NCBI GenBank assembly: GCA_002118135.1
Contig: BDIU01000056.1
Location: forward strand, 62,001 to 126,000
Reading direction: 5' to 3'
Source: Trebouxia sp. TZW2008
Taxonomy: Eukaryota; Chlorophyta; Trebouxiophyceae; Trebouxiales; Trebouxiaceae
DNA length: 64,000 nt
Shown: one piece after another, positions 1 to 10,811 of the stretch
How the letters are laid out: every line of letters starts with the position of its first letter
How positions within the stretch are numbered: the first letter of the stretch is position 1
The notes under the pieces: generated by a model
What the model was told of the DNA's origin: nothing
The model's database searches: none
The model's input: the letters and a program-made list of their open reading frames with translations, nothing else
Position numbers and translations under genes: made by a program

Positions 1-618
1 CCAACACAGCATGCATTGCTAAGGTTTCTGCTCACGCAAGTAGCTTCACATATGTCGCTGCCTGTGTGTTCATACGAAAAATATCTACAGGCCAGAGAAG
101 AGCAGAGCTGGGTCCAACAACCCAACCCCCAAGGGCACTCCCAAGGGAACCCCAAGGGGCACCCCACAGAGCACTCCCAGGGGCGGGCTGGGCAGCACAT
201 GGGGTCAGGCCACCTCCCTGGACAAGACCCCTAGGGGTCAAAGCGCTGCCACAGTCAAAAACGCTCTGCAAGACATGAAACAGGTACAAAGTGACTAAAC
301 CCTCAACCCTTGCTGCAGTGTGAAGTCCTGTTTGCTCACACAATGCAGCTCAATGCTGTTTGTTGAGCGCTTTTTTGGCCATTTTGGTCTGCCTGCGCAC
401 TACCTGCCTCATCAAAGTTGCTTCATGTGCGGATGTGTGAACCAAGCTATTTTGGATTTGCACCTGTTGACAGATTCTGCGTCCTTCAAAAGCTGCAAAA
501 GCTGAAGTGGGCTTCACCTGACAAAGTAGGCAATAATTCTGCACCCTGACGGCCATTTGGGCATGAAACAATGCATCAGCCATGATGCTGTGCTCAAATT
601 TTGTTTGATGTGATGCAG

Positions 619-1374
619 CCTGCTGAGCAGCCACAGGAATCTGGAGCGTAGGGCAGGTTGCAGCGCCCAGCCCTTTTGTTGGTGCTTGTATCAAACAGCT
701 TAGCCTGTTCTTTGTCTTTTACGACTGACAGAAGTTTGTTTGGTGTGATGCAGCCTGCTGAGCAGCCGCAGGAATCTGGAGCGTGGGGCGTGTCACAGCG
801 CGTAGCTCCTCTGTTTGAAACTCTGGAGGATCTGGACAACGCTGGCAAGGTCATGCGCCGCCTCTTCAATGTCCCATGGTACCGACAGCAGCTCAGGTGA
901 GGCACTAGTGCTGTACTATGCTGTGCTCGCTTTTCCTTGCATTGCCTTCATGCGGCTTGCTGCGCTGCGACCCCTCTGTTTGAAACTCTGGAGGATCTGG
1001 ACAATGCTGGCAAGGTCGTGCGCTGCCTCTTGAACATCCCTTGGTACCAACAGCAGCTCAGGTGAGAGCACTGATGCTATGCTGTGTCATGCTGTGCTGT
1101 GCGGTGCTATGCTGTGCTGCGCCGTGCCGTGCTGTTTGAAATTACAAATGTGGACAATGCCGGCAAGCTCATGCGCCACCTGTTCATTGTTGCCTGGTAC
1201 CGCCAACAGCTCAGGTCAGGATGCACGCTGCTCTGCTAAGCCGGGCTCTGCTGCCCTGTGCTGTGCTGTGCTTGTCTTTACTTGCCCATTTGAAGCGTTG
1301 AAGAGCCTGGACCATGCTGGCAAGGTCATGCCCCGCCTTTATGATGTGCTCTCTGGTACTAACAGCAGCTCGTG
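619..1374 (+). repeat. Decayed edge copies of PEPC exon 754-896
   Basis: The 5' edge of the exon, with its gatgcag acceptor, is repeated upstream at about 619-660, where the frame is broken by TAG. The 3' edge with its donor is repeated downstream at about 965-1061, 1131-1215 and 1281-1374. The first downstream copy still reads [16 protein letters not shown] and keeps the donor; the later ones drift progressively ([11 protein letters not shown], then [12 protein letters not shown]). Only 754-896 contains both edges in one open frame that joins the next exon in phase. Confidence 0.85.
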
Positions 1375-4300
1375 TGAGAGCACTGATGCTGTGCTGTGCT
1401 GTGCTGTGCTGTGCTGTGCTGTGCTGTGCTGTGCTGTGCTGTGCTGTGCTTGCCCTGCTGTCATGCTGCTTGGGATTGACTCTCGCAACGTCATCTGCTG
1501 TGTTTCCCTCTGCATGTGTCTGGCTGGGCTTGTTTTTGCGTAGCTGTGCTGTGCTGTGCTGTGGTGTGACCTGCCCTGCCTGGAAGCTCCTTGCTTTGCT
1601 GTACTGAGCAGGGTGAGTGTCTTTGCACTGTAATGCAAGCTCACTGTCAGGTTTCACTGTTTCTCTTGACTGCCCACTCATGTGTGCTGGTATGTTCAGG
1701 ACGCTGTATGACAACCATCAGGAGGTCATGCTGGGTTATTCAGACTCTGGCAAGGATGCTGGGCGTGCGGCTGCCGCCTGGGCCCTCTACCGCTGCCAAG
1801 AAGAGCTTGTTCAGGTCATTTTTACACCTCAAACCTCACACCTTGTATTCATTTTGTCTTGCCTAGCAGTCATCCTGTCTTGTCCAGCATACAGCACTGA
1901 CTGCAATGCCTCAGCAAGTCACAGCTGTCGCCGCCTGGGCCCTTTATTGCTGCCAAGAAGAGCAGTGTCACAAGTCACAGCACTGCCTTCAGTGATCTTG
2001 ACAAGTGACAGCTGCTGCGCTTGAGGGCTCATGTAGTTGCCCTGCTATCATGTATACAAAGATGCTGGGCGGGCCGCTGCTGCCAGGGCCCTCAACCGCT
2101 GCCAAGATGCGCTTGGCCAGGTCAGTGTAGCAACTTAAAGCCCATATTTGGATTTGTCAACAGTTGCCTGAGTTACATCATTGGCTGCAACAACTCAGCA
2201 AGGTACAGCTGCTGTCGCCTTGGGCCTCTATCGCTGCCAAAAGAGCAAGAGAAATCCCAGAGACACCTGGCAGACAACTGTGCACAATGACCTTACCCGC
2301 CTCCATGTTCAATATACATGGTTTAGGTCAGCACAAGACCTGGTTGGAGACAGTTGATTTCTCTTGTACGTACCAAGCTGGGCCTGCTGTGCCTCTTTAG
2401 CATGCAATTTGAATGAATGAAATGAAATGAAGAGGAGCTTATTCAAATCAGACACACAGCTCTGGGCTCAAGTTGCTGTGGTTCCCTCATAAGTATTTAA
2501 AAGAGCATTGGTCGGTGTCTGCAGACATCTGCTTTCCTTGAACTGTAAAGCTTAAAGGGCAGAGTCATCATATTGTGCCTGGTCCCTTTCACCCCTGTAC
2601 AATCTCCGATACTAGGCATGACACAGTTCATATCACGTTTGTAAGTCACTGGTGGATCAAATGCTGTGACTGCAGAGCGGATGCTTCGCGCTGTGTATCA
2701 GCAGGTGTGCCAAAAGTAGACACTGTTGGTATTGACCTGCTGAATGAATGTGCTGTGGCTGATTAGCAAATGATGCATGCTGTGCACCTGCAGGTGTGCA
2801 AGGAATGTGTTTCACTGTAGGTGGGTCTTGGTTGAATGCATGTCGAGAGTGCAGGACAACATGTGCTGTGTGCCAAGAGGTGGGCAGAGATGTTGATGTG
2901 AAACTGACATTGTTGGTATCAACTGGCTAAATGCTGATGCTGTGGCTGCACAGCAGCTGACAAGATGCTGTCTGCCTGTAGGTGTGCAAGGAGTTTGATG
3001 TGAAGCTGACCCTGTTCCATGGCCGGGGGGGTACAGTGGGGCGTGGAGGGGGTCCCATGTATCTGGCCATACAGTCCCAACCCCCAGGCTCTGTCCAAGG
3101 TGCCCTCAGAATCACAGAGCAGGTAATTTGAACCACAATACTCAATAGCTTTTTGGCTCATGCGCATGAGCCTAGTAACAAGACATGCTGTTGCTATTAT
3201 CGTGGGTTTACTGCATCACACACAAGCTTTGATGCTGTGCTGATCTGCCGAATTTGCTTGCTCTCAGCAACTAGGGTTGACAGTTGCAACTGTGCTTGAA
3301 CAGCTTCATCTTTGCAAGTATTTGAGTATGGCACCATGAGCGCATCCTGCTTGCACACTTTGTTACAGCATCTGGCTACAAGCAAGCAGCTAACAGCAAG
3401 CAACATGAACAATTCTGTCGGGCACCTTTTGTGTGCTGTACTTGTTTGCTGACTTTATTCACTTACCCATACCCTCACCTTTACTTACTTTACTGAACAA
3501 ATACTGACACTTGTACCCACACACTTGCAGGGTGAGATGATCCAAGCCAAGTTTGGCTTGGCCGCAGTTGCAGAGAGGCAGCTGGAGACCTACAGCACTG
3601 CAGTTCTGCTGGCTACTGAGAGTCCTCCCAAGCCCCCCAGGTACCTAGCCCTGCCCGCCCCCCCACTTCCCCTGCCTGATTGTTTTGAGATAATGAACAG
3701 TATACAATAATGGCCAGATCAAGCTTGACAAAGCAAAGGCTTGTGCACCTACATTGCTGAACATCAAAACCATGTACAGTGCACCAAATGCCTCAACATC
3801 TGGTGTATCACGGCTGCAATGCTTGGCATATCAGGGTGGTACCTGTCAGTCTGGCTGACCTGACAACTTGGTTGCGCTTTGCAGGTCTGAGAAGTGGCGT
3901 GAGCTCATGGACGCTCTAGGCGAAGTCAGCTGTGAAGACTACAGAAATGTAAGAGGCTCACACGTCTCATGCAGTCATTCCAATTACTGGACCAATGTGT
4001 TCCAACAACAGGGCCATTGGGTTCTAATTTGTTGCTTCAATTCAGTACTGTAGCCAGGCTCATGCTGATGATGCTTGAGCTCTGCTTTGCAAGTGCATTG
4101 CAAATGCTGCTGTCTAGTCAGCAGGTATTGCAAAGCACAGCTTACCATGTTGCACAGACAGATGACTTGGCTGCGTTGCAACTGCTTTGCCGCTTGGCCA
4201 GGTTCTTTGCCTGTGCATCATAGCTCTTGCAATTGCAAGTGCAATGTCATATTCCTACTGTTGTGGTGATGATCTGCAGTGATGATACTTGAGCTCAGCA

Positions 4301-7300
4301 TTGTGAGTGCATGCCAAAAGCTGTTGTCTTAGCTTTCAGTGCTGTGTATCGTAAGTGATGACCACTGCTGTGTCAAAGGTAGTCTAGCAGGGTCATCTGC
4401 TTGTGCAACACAGCACTTGCAGCTGCAGCAGCAAAGTCATGCTCTGATTGTGGCCATGATTTGTGGTGATGATCTGCAGTGATGATGTTTGAGCTCAACA
4501 TTGTGAGTGCACAGCAAAAGTTGCTGTTTTGGCTTCAGGTCCTGTGTCACATTAGTGTTGGCGACTGCTGTACTGAAGGCCGTGTAGTAGAGCCATCCGC
4601 CTTTCGCAGCAAAGCACTTACTACAGCTGCGGCAGCAATGTCATGTTCTTATTGTGGTGGTGATCTGCAGTGATGATGCTTGAGCTCTACGCTGTGAGTG
4701 CATGGCAAAAGCTGCTGATTTAGCTTCAAGTGCTGTGTATCGTAAGTGATGACCACTGCTGTGTCAAAGGCAGTCTAGCAGGGTCATCTGCTTGTGCCAC
4801 ACAGCACTTGCAGCTGCAGCAGCAAAGTCATGCTCTTATTGTGGTCGTGATTTGTGGTGATGATCTGCAGTGATGATACTTGACCTCCACGTTGTGAGTG
4901 TATAGCAAAAGTCGCTGTTGTAGCTTCAAGTGCTGTGTCACACTAGTGTTGATGACTGCTGTACTGAAGGCCATGTGGCAGAGTCATTGCCTGTGCAACA
5001 CAGCACTTGCAGCTGCAGGTGCAATGTCATCTTCCTATTGTGGTGATGACCTGCAGTGATGTTGCTTGAAATTCACATTGTGGGTGCATGGCAAGAGCTG
5101 CTGTCTTAGCTTCAGTGGTGTGTGTCACCAGTGTTGACGACTGCTGCGCTGACGGCCACGTAGCAGAGTCATCTGCTCGTGCAACACAGCACTTGCAGCT
5201 GCAGCAGCAGTGTCATGCTATCATTGCAACAATCTGCAGTGATGATACTTTTTGACCTTCACACTGAGAATGCATGGCAAAAGCTGCTTACTTAGCTTCA
5301 AGTGCCGCGTATTGCAAGTGATGACCACTGCTGCATTGATTGCAATGTAGCAGATTCAGCGCCTGTGCAACACAGCACTTGCAGCTGCAGCAGCACTGAC
5401 ATGTTTCATTGTGGTAATGATCTGCAGTGATGATGCTTGACCTCCACGCTGTGAGTGCATGGCAAAAGCTGCTGTTGCAGCTTCAAGGGCTGTGTAGCCC
5501 AGGCCATGGAAACTGCTGTACTGAATACGATGTAGCAGAGCCATCGCATGTGCAACACAGCACCACAGCACTTGCAGCTACAGCAGCAATGCCATGTGCT
5601 TCACCAGCCCACCTTGTCTTACATGGTTGTGGTGCTCAGGCACACTCCTGTCACGATGCATGCTTTGCAAGTACTTCCATGCTGGCTGAGACAAGCTCCC
5701 TCTGCTGCAAAGCAGACTGAGCTGTTGAGCATTTGCTTGTGTCTGCATGCCAAACACAGCAAGGCATACTGCAATGCTGCCCGCATACAAAGCGTGTATT
5801 CAGCATGTGCAGATGATCTGGTAGGCTTTAACATGCAATTTCTTGGCATGCATACTTTACAAGCAGTGCTTTGCCTTGCATGTGTGTTTCTCATTTCTGC
5901 TACCGACCATGGCATGTGTGATGGATTGGGCAGATGGTGTCCAGGCGTCCCAAATACTTGAGTTGCCTTTTGGCTTTAGCATCTTGGAAATAGTCCTTTG
6001 GCTGGCGGTTTTGCTGCAGAGCTCCAAATCATATGCCGTCGTGCAGGTGGTGTTCAGGCATCCCCACTTCATCAGCTATTTCAGAAAAGTGACCCCTGAA
6101 GAGGAGCTGGGAGGCCTCAACATTGGCAGCAGACCAGCCAGGTAAAAACCTTGTTGCAGAAATTCATGCAGACAATTCTTGCCAAAAGAAAGGGTTTCTT
6201 CAAGTCAGAGCAGGATAGACAGAAAGACTGTTCTTTCAACCCATTGATGGAATCACAGGAATCAAGCTGTGTGTAGCTGCATGCTCACAAACTGCATTTG
6301 GAAAGCCAGGATCATGCAGTGCGGTCTGTGTATGTCTCAGATGTGCTTGCACAGCTTGACCACATTGCATTCAAACGGACAAACGCGCACACAAGCATGC
6401 CGCTCTTCTCTGCTCTGCAAACCACTAAATCATCAGTGGCCTGCTGAGCAATGCTGCATGCTCTTATGCTTCCTGCACGCCTGAACGAGGACAGTGTGCC
6501 ACATTCCCTGCTTCTATAAGTGCGACACTCTTTGGTGCATTTCACGCTAACTGTTGCATGGGCATGCAGGCGCAAAAAGGGTGGTGGTGTCGAGACACCA
6601 GGTACCATTCCACAAATCGTTGCATTGTAACCATCTATGCTTTGAGATCTGGTGTGAAACAGGCTGCATTCGCTAGTGGTACATGAAGACTTTGCATGGT
6701 GGTGCAGGCGCAAAAAGGGTGGTGGCGTGGAGACGCTGCGTGCCATTCCATGGATCTTTGCATGGACGCAGACGCGTATGGTGCTGCCTAGCTGGCTCGG
6801 CCTGGGTGAGGGCCTCAAGCAACTCTACGGCCAGGTCAGTCATGAATGCGCAGCCATGCCATATCACCGATATACAAATGTACAGCATATGTTGAGACAG
6901 CTGTGTCTATTGCACAGCTCGGGCGTGGTTTCTTGTACTATCTTATGTGGATCACGTGAGAGACGATAGAGACAGTACCGTTGCTGCTTGCAAATCTGGA
7001 CAGGCTATGTTGCAAGTGAATCACTTTCAGAACAGCTTGCAGTGCATTCTCTTGGGCAGTTGAGGTGTATCAAGATTGACCAATGTTCTTCATCAATCCT
7101 TTTGCAACACCACTGCCCAGGAGCCGCACTTCTTGTTTTGCAACCCCATGTACAGTTGTTTGAGTGAGTCTTCACTGATCGTTGTATCAAGAGAGCGTTC
7201 CCAGAAACACTTTTGTGCATGAGTCATCACTAGTTACCTCGTCCGAGGGCTGCTGTATTGACACCGCAGGGGCACAGGGCAGAATTGCAGCAGATGTACC

Positions 7301-8739
7301 AAGAATGGTGGTTCTTCCAGAGCACCATTGACCTGGTTGAGATGATCCTGTCCAAGTGTAACATGCGCATTGCTGCCATGTACGGCGCCCTTCTGCATGT
7401 TTGCAGGGGCACAGTGCAACCATTATCTGGTGATCTTGTGTTGGTTGTTATCTTTGGTAGGTTTGGAGGGGAACGTTTCATCGAGCTTGTTGACAGTTGG
7501 ATTTGACATTGGCAATGTCTGCAGGGGCACAGGGCAGAGATGCAGCAGATGTACCAGGAATGGCCATTCTTCCAGAGCACCATTGACCTGATTGAGATGA
7601 TCCTGTCCAAGTGTGACATGCGCATTGCTGCCATGTATGACGCTCTGCTGGCAGAGACTGAAGAGGAGAAGGCTCTGGGTGTTGTCCTCAGAGGCAAGTT
7701 TGAAGAAACGGTCAAGGCAGTTCTGGAGGTAGGCCACTTGCTGGGTGTATCAGCTTCAGGCAGCTTGTTATTGTGCACACTTTCAACAGGCTGAGGCAAG
7801 TTTGAGGAGACTGTCAAGGCGGTGTTGGAGGTAGGTCGCCCTCTTGATCTTGTTAGCTCTTGACAAAAGTTTTCCTGTATGCAACGTCAGATAGCAGAGC
7901 CAAAACTGAGGAACCCGTCAAGGCAGTGTTGGCGGTAGGCTGTGTCCCTTTGGTTTGAAATTACTCTGGCAAACTTTCGTGCACGTGAGATTTTTCAGGC
8001 GGAGGCAAGTTTGAGGAAACTGTCGTGGCAGTTCTGGAGGTAGGGCGCCCTTTTGACATTTGAAGCACCTGGCATCCTGTATTCCCTGGCAAAGTTTTTC
8101 GTTCAAGCTGGTGATAGGCAAACTGGTGCATAACGATGAATCGAGATCTGAGAGGCAAGTCTGAGGAGACTGTCAAGGCAGTGTTGGAGGTAGGACAACT
8201 CCTTGAACTCATGAATTACAGGGAAAGTTCATTATGTACAATGTTGATAGGCAACTCCGGTGAGTCACAAAGGATCAGATTTTTACAGGCAAGTTGTAAA
8301 AGACTGTTGAGGCAGCCAGGACGCCCTTTTGTCCTTATCAAATACTGCTAAAGTTCAATTCAGATGCTGTCAGGTAGATCAGGTACATTGCAAGGATTCA
8401 GGAAGTGTTTTTTTTTGTGCATTATGCAATCTGCATGCAATGCATTGTTGCAGTGAGTGCTGTCTTGCATGGTGCGTGTAAGGCTGGTACATGCTACTTG
8501 ATGAATTTGCAAGATGTTTTACTTTGTTGCTGCAGCTGACCGGGCATCACCGACTCAATCAGAACAATGAGATGCTGAGGCACCTGATAGACATGCGCAA
8601 CCCATACATAGACCCTGTGAATGTGCTTCAAGTGGAGATTCTGAAGAGGCTCAGAAACGACCCTGAGGATCAGGGCTTGCGAGATGCTTTACTGGTCACA
8701 ATAAATGGCATTGCTTCTGGCATGCGCAACACAGGCTAA
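754..8739 (+). CDS. ppc: Bacterial-type phosphoenolpyruvate carboxylase (class 2 PEPC), C-terminal ~400 residues
   Basis: PEPC adds bicarbonate to phosphoenolpyruvate, giving oxaloacetate and phosphate. Nine exons read in one consistent frame: 754-896, 1700-1814, 2982-3122, 3531-3640, 3885-3948, 6047-6141, 6708-6834, 7525-7728, 8536-8739; all junctions are GT-AG and phases match. Visible motifs: [11 protein letters not shown] (exon 2), the catalytic glycine loop [13 protein letters not shown] (exon 3), [10 protein letters not shown] (exon 4), and a C-terminal MRNTG. Phrases such as [16 protein letters not shown] and the RNTG end are those of bacterial-type PEPC (Arabidopsis PPC4, Chlamydomonas Ppc2) rather than plant-type enzymes, which end QNTG. 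The family is about 1000 residues or more, so over half the gene lies upstream of this window. In algae this form joins the high-mass class 2 PEPC complex with plant-type subunits. Introns are packed with decayed exon-edge copies, listed separately. Confidence 0.93.
1388..1450 (+). repeat. (GCTGT)n pentanucleotide microsatellite
   Basis: About twelve perfect units lie in the PEPC intron directly after the last exon-edge copy; shorter runs occur near 1080-1130, 1255-1270 and 1542-1562. Long open frames across it on both strands are periodicity artefacts. Confidence 0.95.
1926..2250 (+). repeat. Decayed 3'-edge copies of PEPC exon 1700-1814
   Basis: Three downstream copies of the [20 protein letters not shown] edge lie at about 1926-1975, 2056-2120 and 2197-2250. 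The middle one still reads [25 protein letters not shown] coding sequence followed by a GT donor; the others are frameshifted or missing the donor. Confidence 0.8.
2660..2981 (+). repeat. Decayed 5'-edge copies of PEPC exon 2982-3122
   Basis: Two to three diverged units of roughly 140 bases precede the exon. Each carries a cctgcaggtgtgcaagga-like acceptor/exon start or a segment resembling the exon's aagctgaccctgttcc, mixed with gctgaatgaatgctgtggctg-type intron sequence. Stops interrupt all of them. Confidence 0.65.
4060..5620 (+). repeat. Tandem array, about eight ~195-bp units, in a PEPC intron
   Basis: Unit starts (gatctgcagtgatgatgctt) recur near 4065, 4275, 4480, 4670, 4870, 5055, 5240 and 5425. 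Each unit ends with a cacagcacttgcagctgcag block. Units differ by about 10-20% by eye and none holds a sustained reading frame. The array makes up most of the ~2.1-kb intron between exons 3885-3948 and 6047-6141. Confidence 0.88.
6570..6612 (+). pseudogene. Decayed 5'-edge copy of PEPC exon 6708-6834
   Basis: A gcatgcag acceptor is followed by sequence reading [10 protein letters not shown] as in the true exon start at 6708, then it diverges. It lies about 138 bases upstream of the intact exon. Confidence 0.85.
7270..7396 (+). pseudogene. Near-complete 5' duplicate of PEPC exon 7525-7728
   Basis: The copy has its own gcag acceptor and reads about 40 residues almost identical to the intact exon, including the [16 protein letters not shown] segment. 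Differences are mostly non-synonymous (P to W in EWPFF, D to N after SKC, D to G near the end). It lacks the exon's second half and any donor, so it could only be included as an aberrant or alternative exon. A further 24-base scrap of the same start follows at about 7409-7432. Confidence 0.85.
7796..8312 (+). repeat. Five decayed 3'-edge copies of PEPC exon 7525-7728
   Basis: Copies of the [21 protein letters not shown] edge plus its gtagg donor occur at about 7796-7829, 7905-7935, 8003-8039, 8150-8188 and 8286-8312, spaced about 100-150 bases. The first four keep the core sequence; the last is barely recognisable. All lie between the intact exon's end and the final exon at 8536. Confidence 0.88.
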
Positions 8740-8926
8740 GCAAGCATGATACCACTCATCAGAGGGTACAAAAGCAGGGATGGGAGTGATAGAAGAAGAG
8801 GCAGGCAGATTGTTTTGCATTGCCTGCGTATGCCTATACTGACATTGCGGTTCTGAGTTTAAAGGCAAAATCTTTCAAGCTTTGTGAGTTATGCATTGGC
8901 ATGGTCTTGTTTGCTGTCAGTCATCC

Positions 8927-8931
8927 TGTAA
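8927..8931 (+). terminator. Putative polyadenylation signal of PEPC
   Basis: TGTAA, the chlorophyte poly(A) signal, about 190 bases after the PEPC stop codon. Confidence 0.5.
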
Positions 8932-9994
8932 TAAGCTGTCAAATGTCAAGAGGGTTTAAACATTGTCAGTAAAAAGTGAAAATAGTTTGCAGATTCAAGT
9001 TCAACAGGATCCGCTGCTGAGTATGGGTAGATCATGCATGCATGCATTCAAAGCCTTTTCTATCTCATGAAGATGCTGACTGTAACCAGCTTTGTATTGA
9101 TCAAATTTCTTGAGGCACGGTCGCAGCATCTGCTGCGAGATGCTTGCTGTGCTGCCAGTAAGAGACCAGCTTTTGCCAAAGTGTGCAGCGTCGAGAGGTG
9201 TGGTGGTGGCAAAACAATAGACGTCAAGTGGATTTTGCTATCTGTCATTGTTTACATTGCCTCAGTCCAAGCTGTCAGACCATTGCTACAAGTGCCAGAT
9301 GCGCGCGTACAGCAGACTCAGGTCAACTGGTTCAACGGTTGCAATCAATTCGGTGTTGCTAAATGTGATTACAACCAGTACTGTGTCAAAACCCTAGTTA
9401 TGGACGTACATGCAATCAGATCTCAATCCTGGCATCAATCACCTATTAATCAGAAACTCATTATTCATGTCAGAAGGGCATCAGACATTGGTTCATACAG
9501 CTTATGTCTACACTGAGATATGTCAAGAAAGCCTTAATGCTTTGCATAACAAGCTGTTAAGTATTCCTGAATAATGCAAAAAACAAAGGGGCAGTCTGGC
9601 TGTATTAAAGCGCACTTCGCATTTTCACCACCTTCACAACGGAACCAAAACTCATGCGACAAGCAGACCTCTGACATCTATGCATGTCATCACCGGTCCA
9701 TTTTCCACAGCGCCCCATGAAGTGACCAAACCAGCGCCCTTCAAAACTACTTTAAAACACGAAACCTGACTTTGTGGATCAGCGCTGCTCTGCTAGCCTC
9801 ATATAAATAGCTGAACACACAGTGGGACTGCATTTTGATGATGCTTCCAATCTGTCTGCGGCTCTCAACAACCTGAGAAGTCAATGTTGAGCAATTTTGC
9901 TGCTGTTGGACTTGCACTTGAGATATCGCCAAGCCGAGACTGCATTTTCACTGCAGAGGCCATCTGACCAAGCGGCCGCATTGCGCTCATGCAA
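8932..9994. other. Intergenic, no supported gene
   Basis: This stretch lies between the PEPC 3' end and the tail of the small minus-strand gene. A 160-residue open frame at 9034-9516 has no recognisable domain, no plausible splice context and mixed composition; I treat it as chance. Confidence 0.5.
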
Positions 9995-10265
9995 CTACAT
10001 CTTGACGACGCTAGCCTTCTCCAGCTGGTCCGTAGTGGGCTTGCCCATGCTCATGCGACCCAAAGGATTTCCGGCGCTGGTGGCCCCAAAACCAGATACT
10101 TCCGGATTTTGGTTCGCAGTGGCCGCATTAGCATTGGCGCTTTCAGCTTTCCCTTTGTTGCTGCAGCCACATTCCCGGTCGACCACGGCCTCATAAGCAA
10201 AGATCAGGCTTGACAGACAAAATTCGGCAGCGGCACAGCTCATACCTTCCGAAACACTGACCCAT
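9995..10265 (-). CDS. Small putative N-myristoylated/palmitoylated protein, 61 residues, unknown function
   Basis: Two exons, 10265-10246 and 10160-9995, join across an 85-bp GT-AG intron (donor GGAAG|GTATG, acceptor GGCTGCAG|CAAC). The protein starts MGQCFGSNKGKAES and ends QLEKASVVKM. Gly2 with Cys4 and following basic residues is the classic dual-acylation signature that holds small soluble proteins at membranes. The middle is Ala/Asn/Gly-rich and probably disordered; no domain is seen. A pyrimidine-rich tract ending in cag precedes the ATG. It is head-to-head with the fibrillin gene. The gene model rests on the reading frame and the acylation motif only; the alternative is a chance frame. 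Confidence 0.5.
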
Positions 10266-10811
10266 GGAGCAGATCTGAAAGTGTAAGCAAAAAGCTGCTA
10301 ACGACGTCAAGTGCGCTGCCGGACAAGCGTTCCCTGTTCTGCTCGACGTCAAACCCGAGACGCGCGTGGGTATGCCTGTCCTGTGAACTCGGCAATAGAC
10401 GTTCGATATCGACAGAATCACTTGGTCAGGCAGGAGAATTGAGCTGCGGTGCGCACTGTTGCGCGATCGAGACCCGACACGCGCAGAAGTTTGTGGACCC
10501 TTCCATCACGAGCGCAATTGAATCACCTTCATCCACATTAGTCACAGATAGCAAAAATAGCAGATTGCTCTGCGAATCTTTCAGGGTTCCATTTAGCCAG
10601 GTCTGTAAATTGTAAGTGTGCTAGGGTTTATTGGCTGATCGAAATTCAGAATATCTTGCATGCAGGAGCTTGAACGACGAATTGAGTGTAGCGCTAGCAT
10701 TCCTGTGCTCGAAAGGTGTGTGTCTCCTTATTGCGAACACATTTCTAAACAAAAGCCGTTGATGCAAGCACAAGTGTAGAGGGTGTCTCGTTCACACTGG
10801 AGGTGTGATCA
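10266..10811. promoter_or_regulatory. Shared upstream region of two divergent genes
   Basis: 546 bp between the two start codons. It is less repetitive than the introns, with CG-containing words more frequent than in surrounding sequence. No TATA box or specific motif could be assigned. Confidence 0.35.

Noticed and set aside
1211..1714. 167-residue minus-strand frame rich in STAQHSTAQ
   Set aside because: It is the translation of the (GCTGT)n microsatellite and flanking PEPC intron.
7230..7817. 195-residue minus-strand frame
   Set aside because: Antisense of two duplicated PEPC exons, whose plus-strand frame is clearly the coding one.
9034..9516. 160-residue plus-strand frame after PEPC
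   Set aside because: No domain, no supporting splice signals, and in the expected 3' flank.
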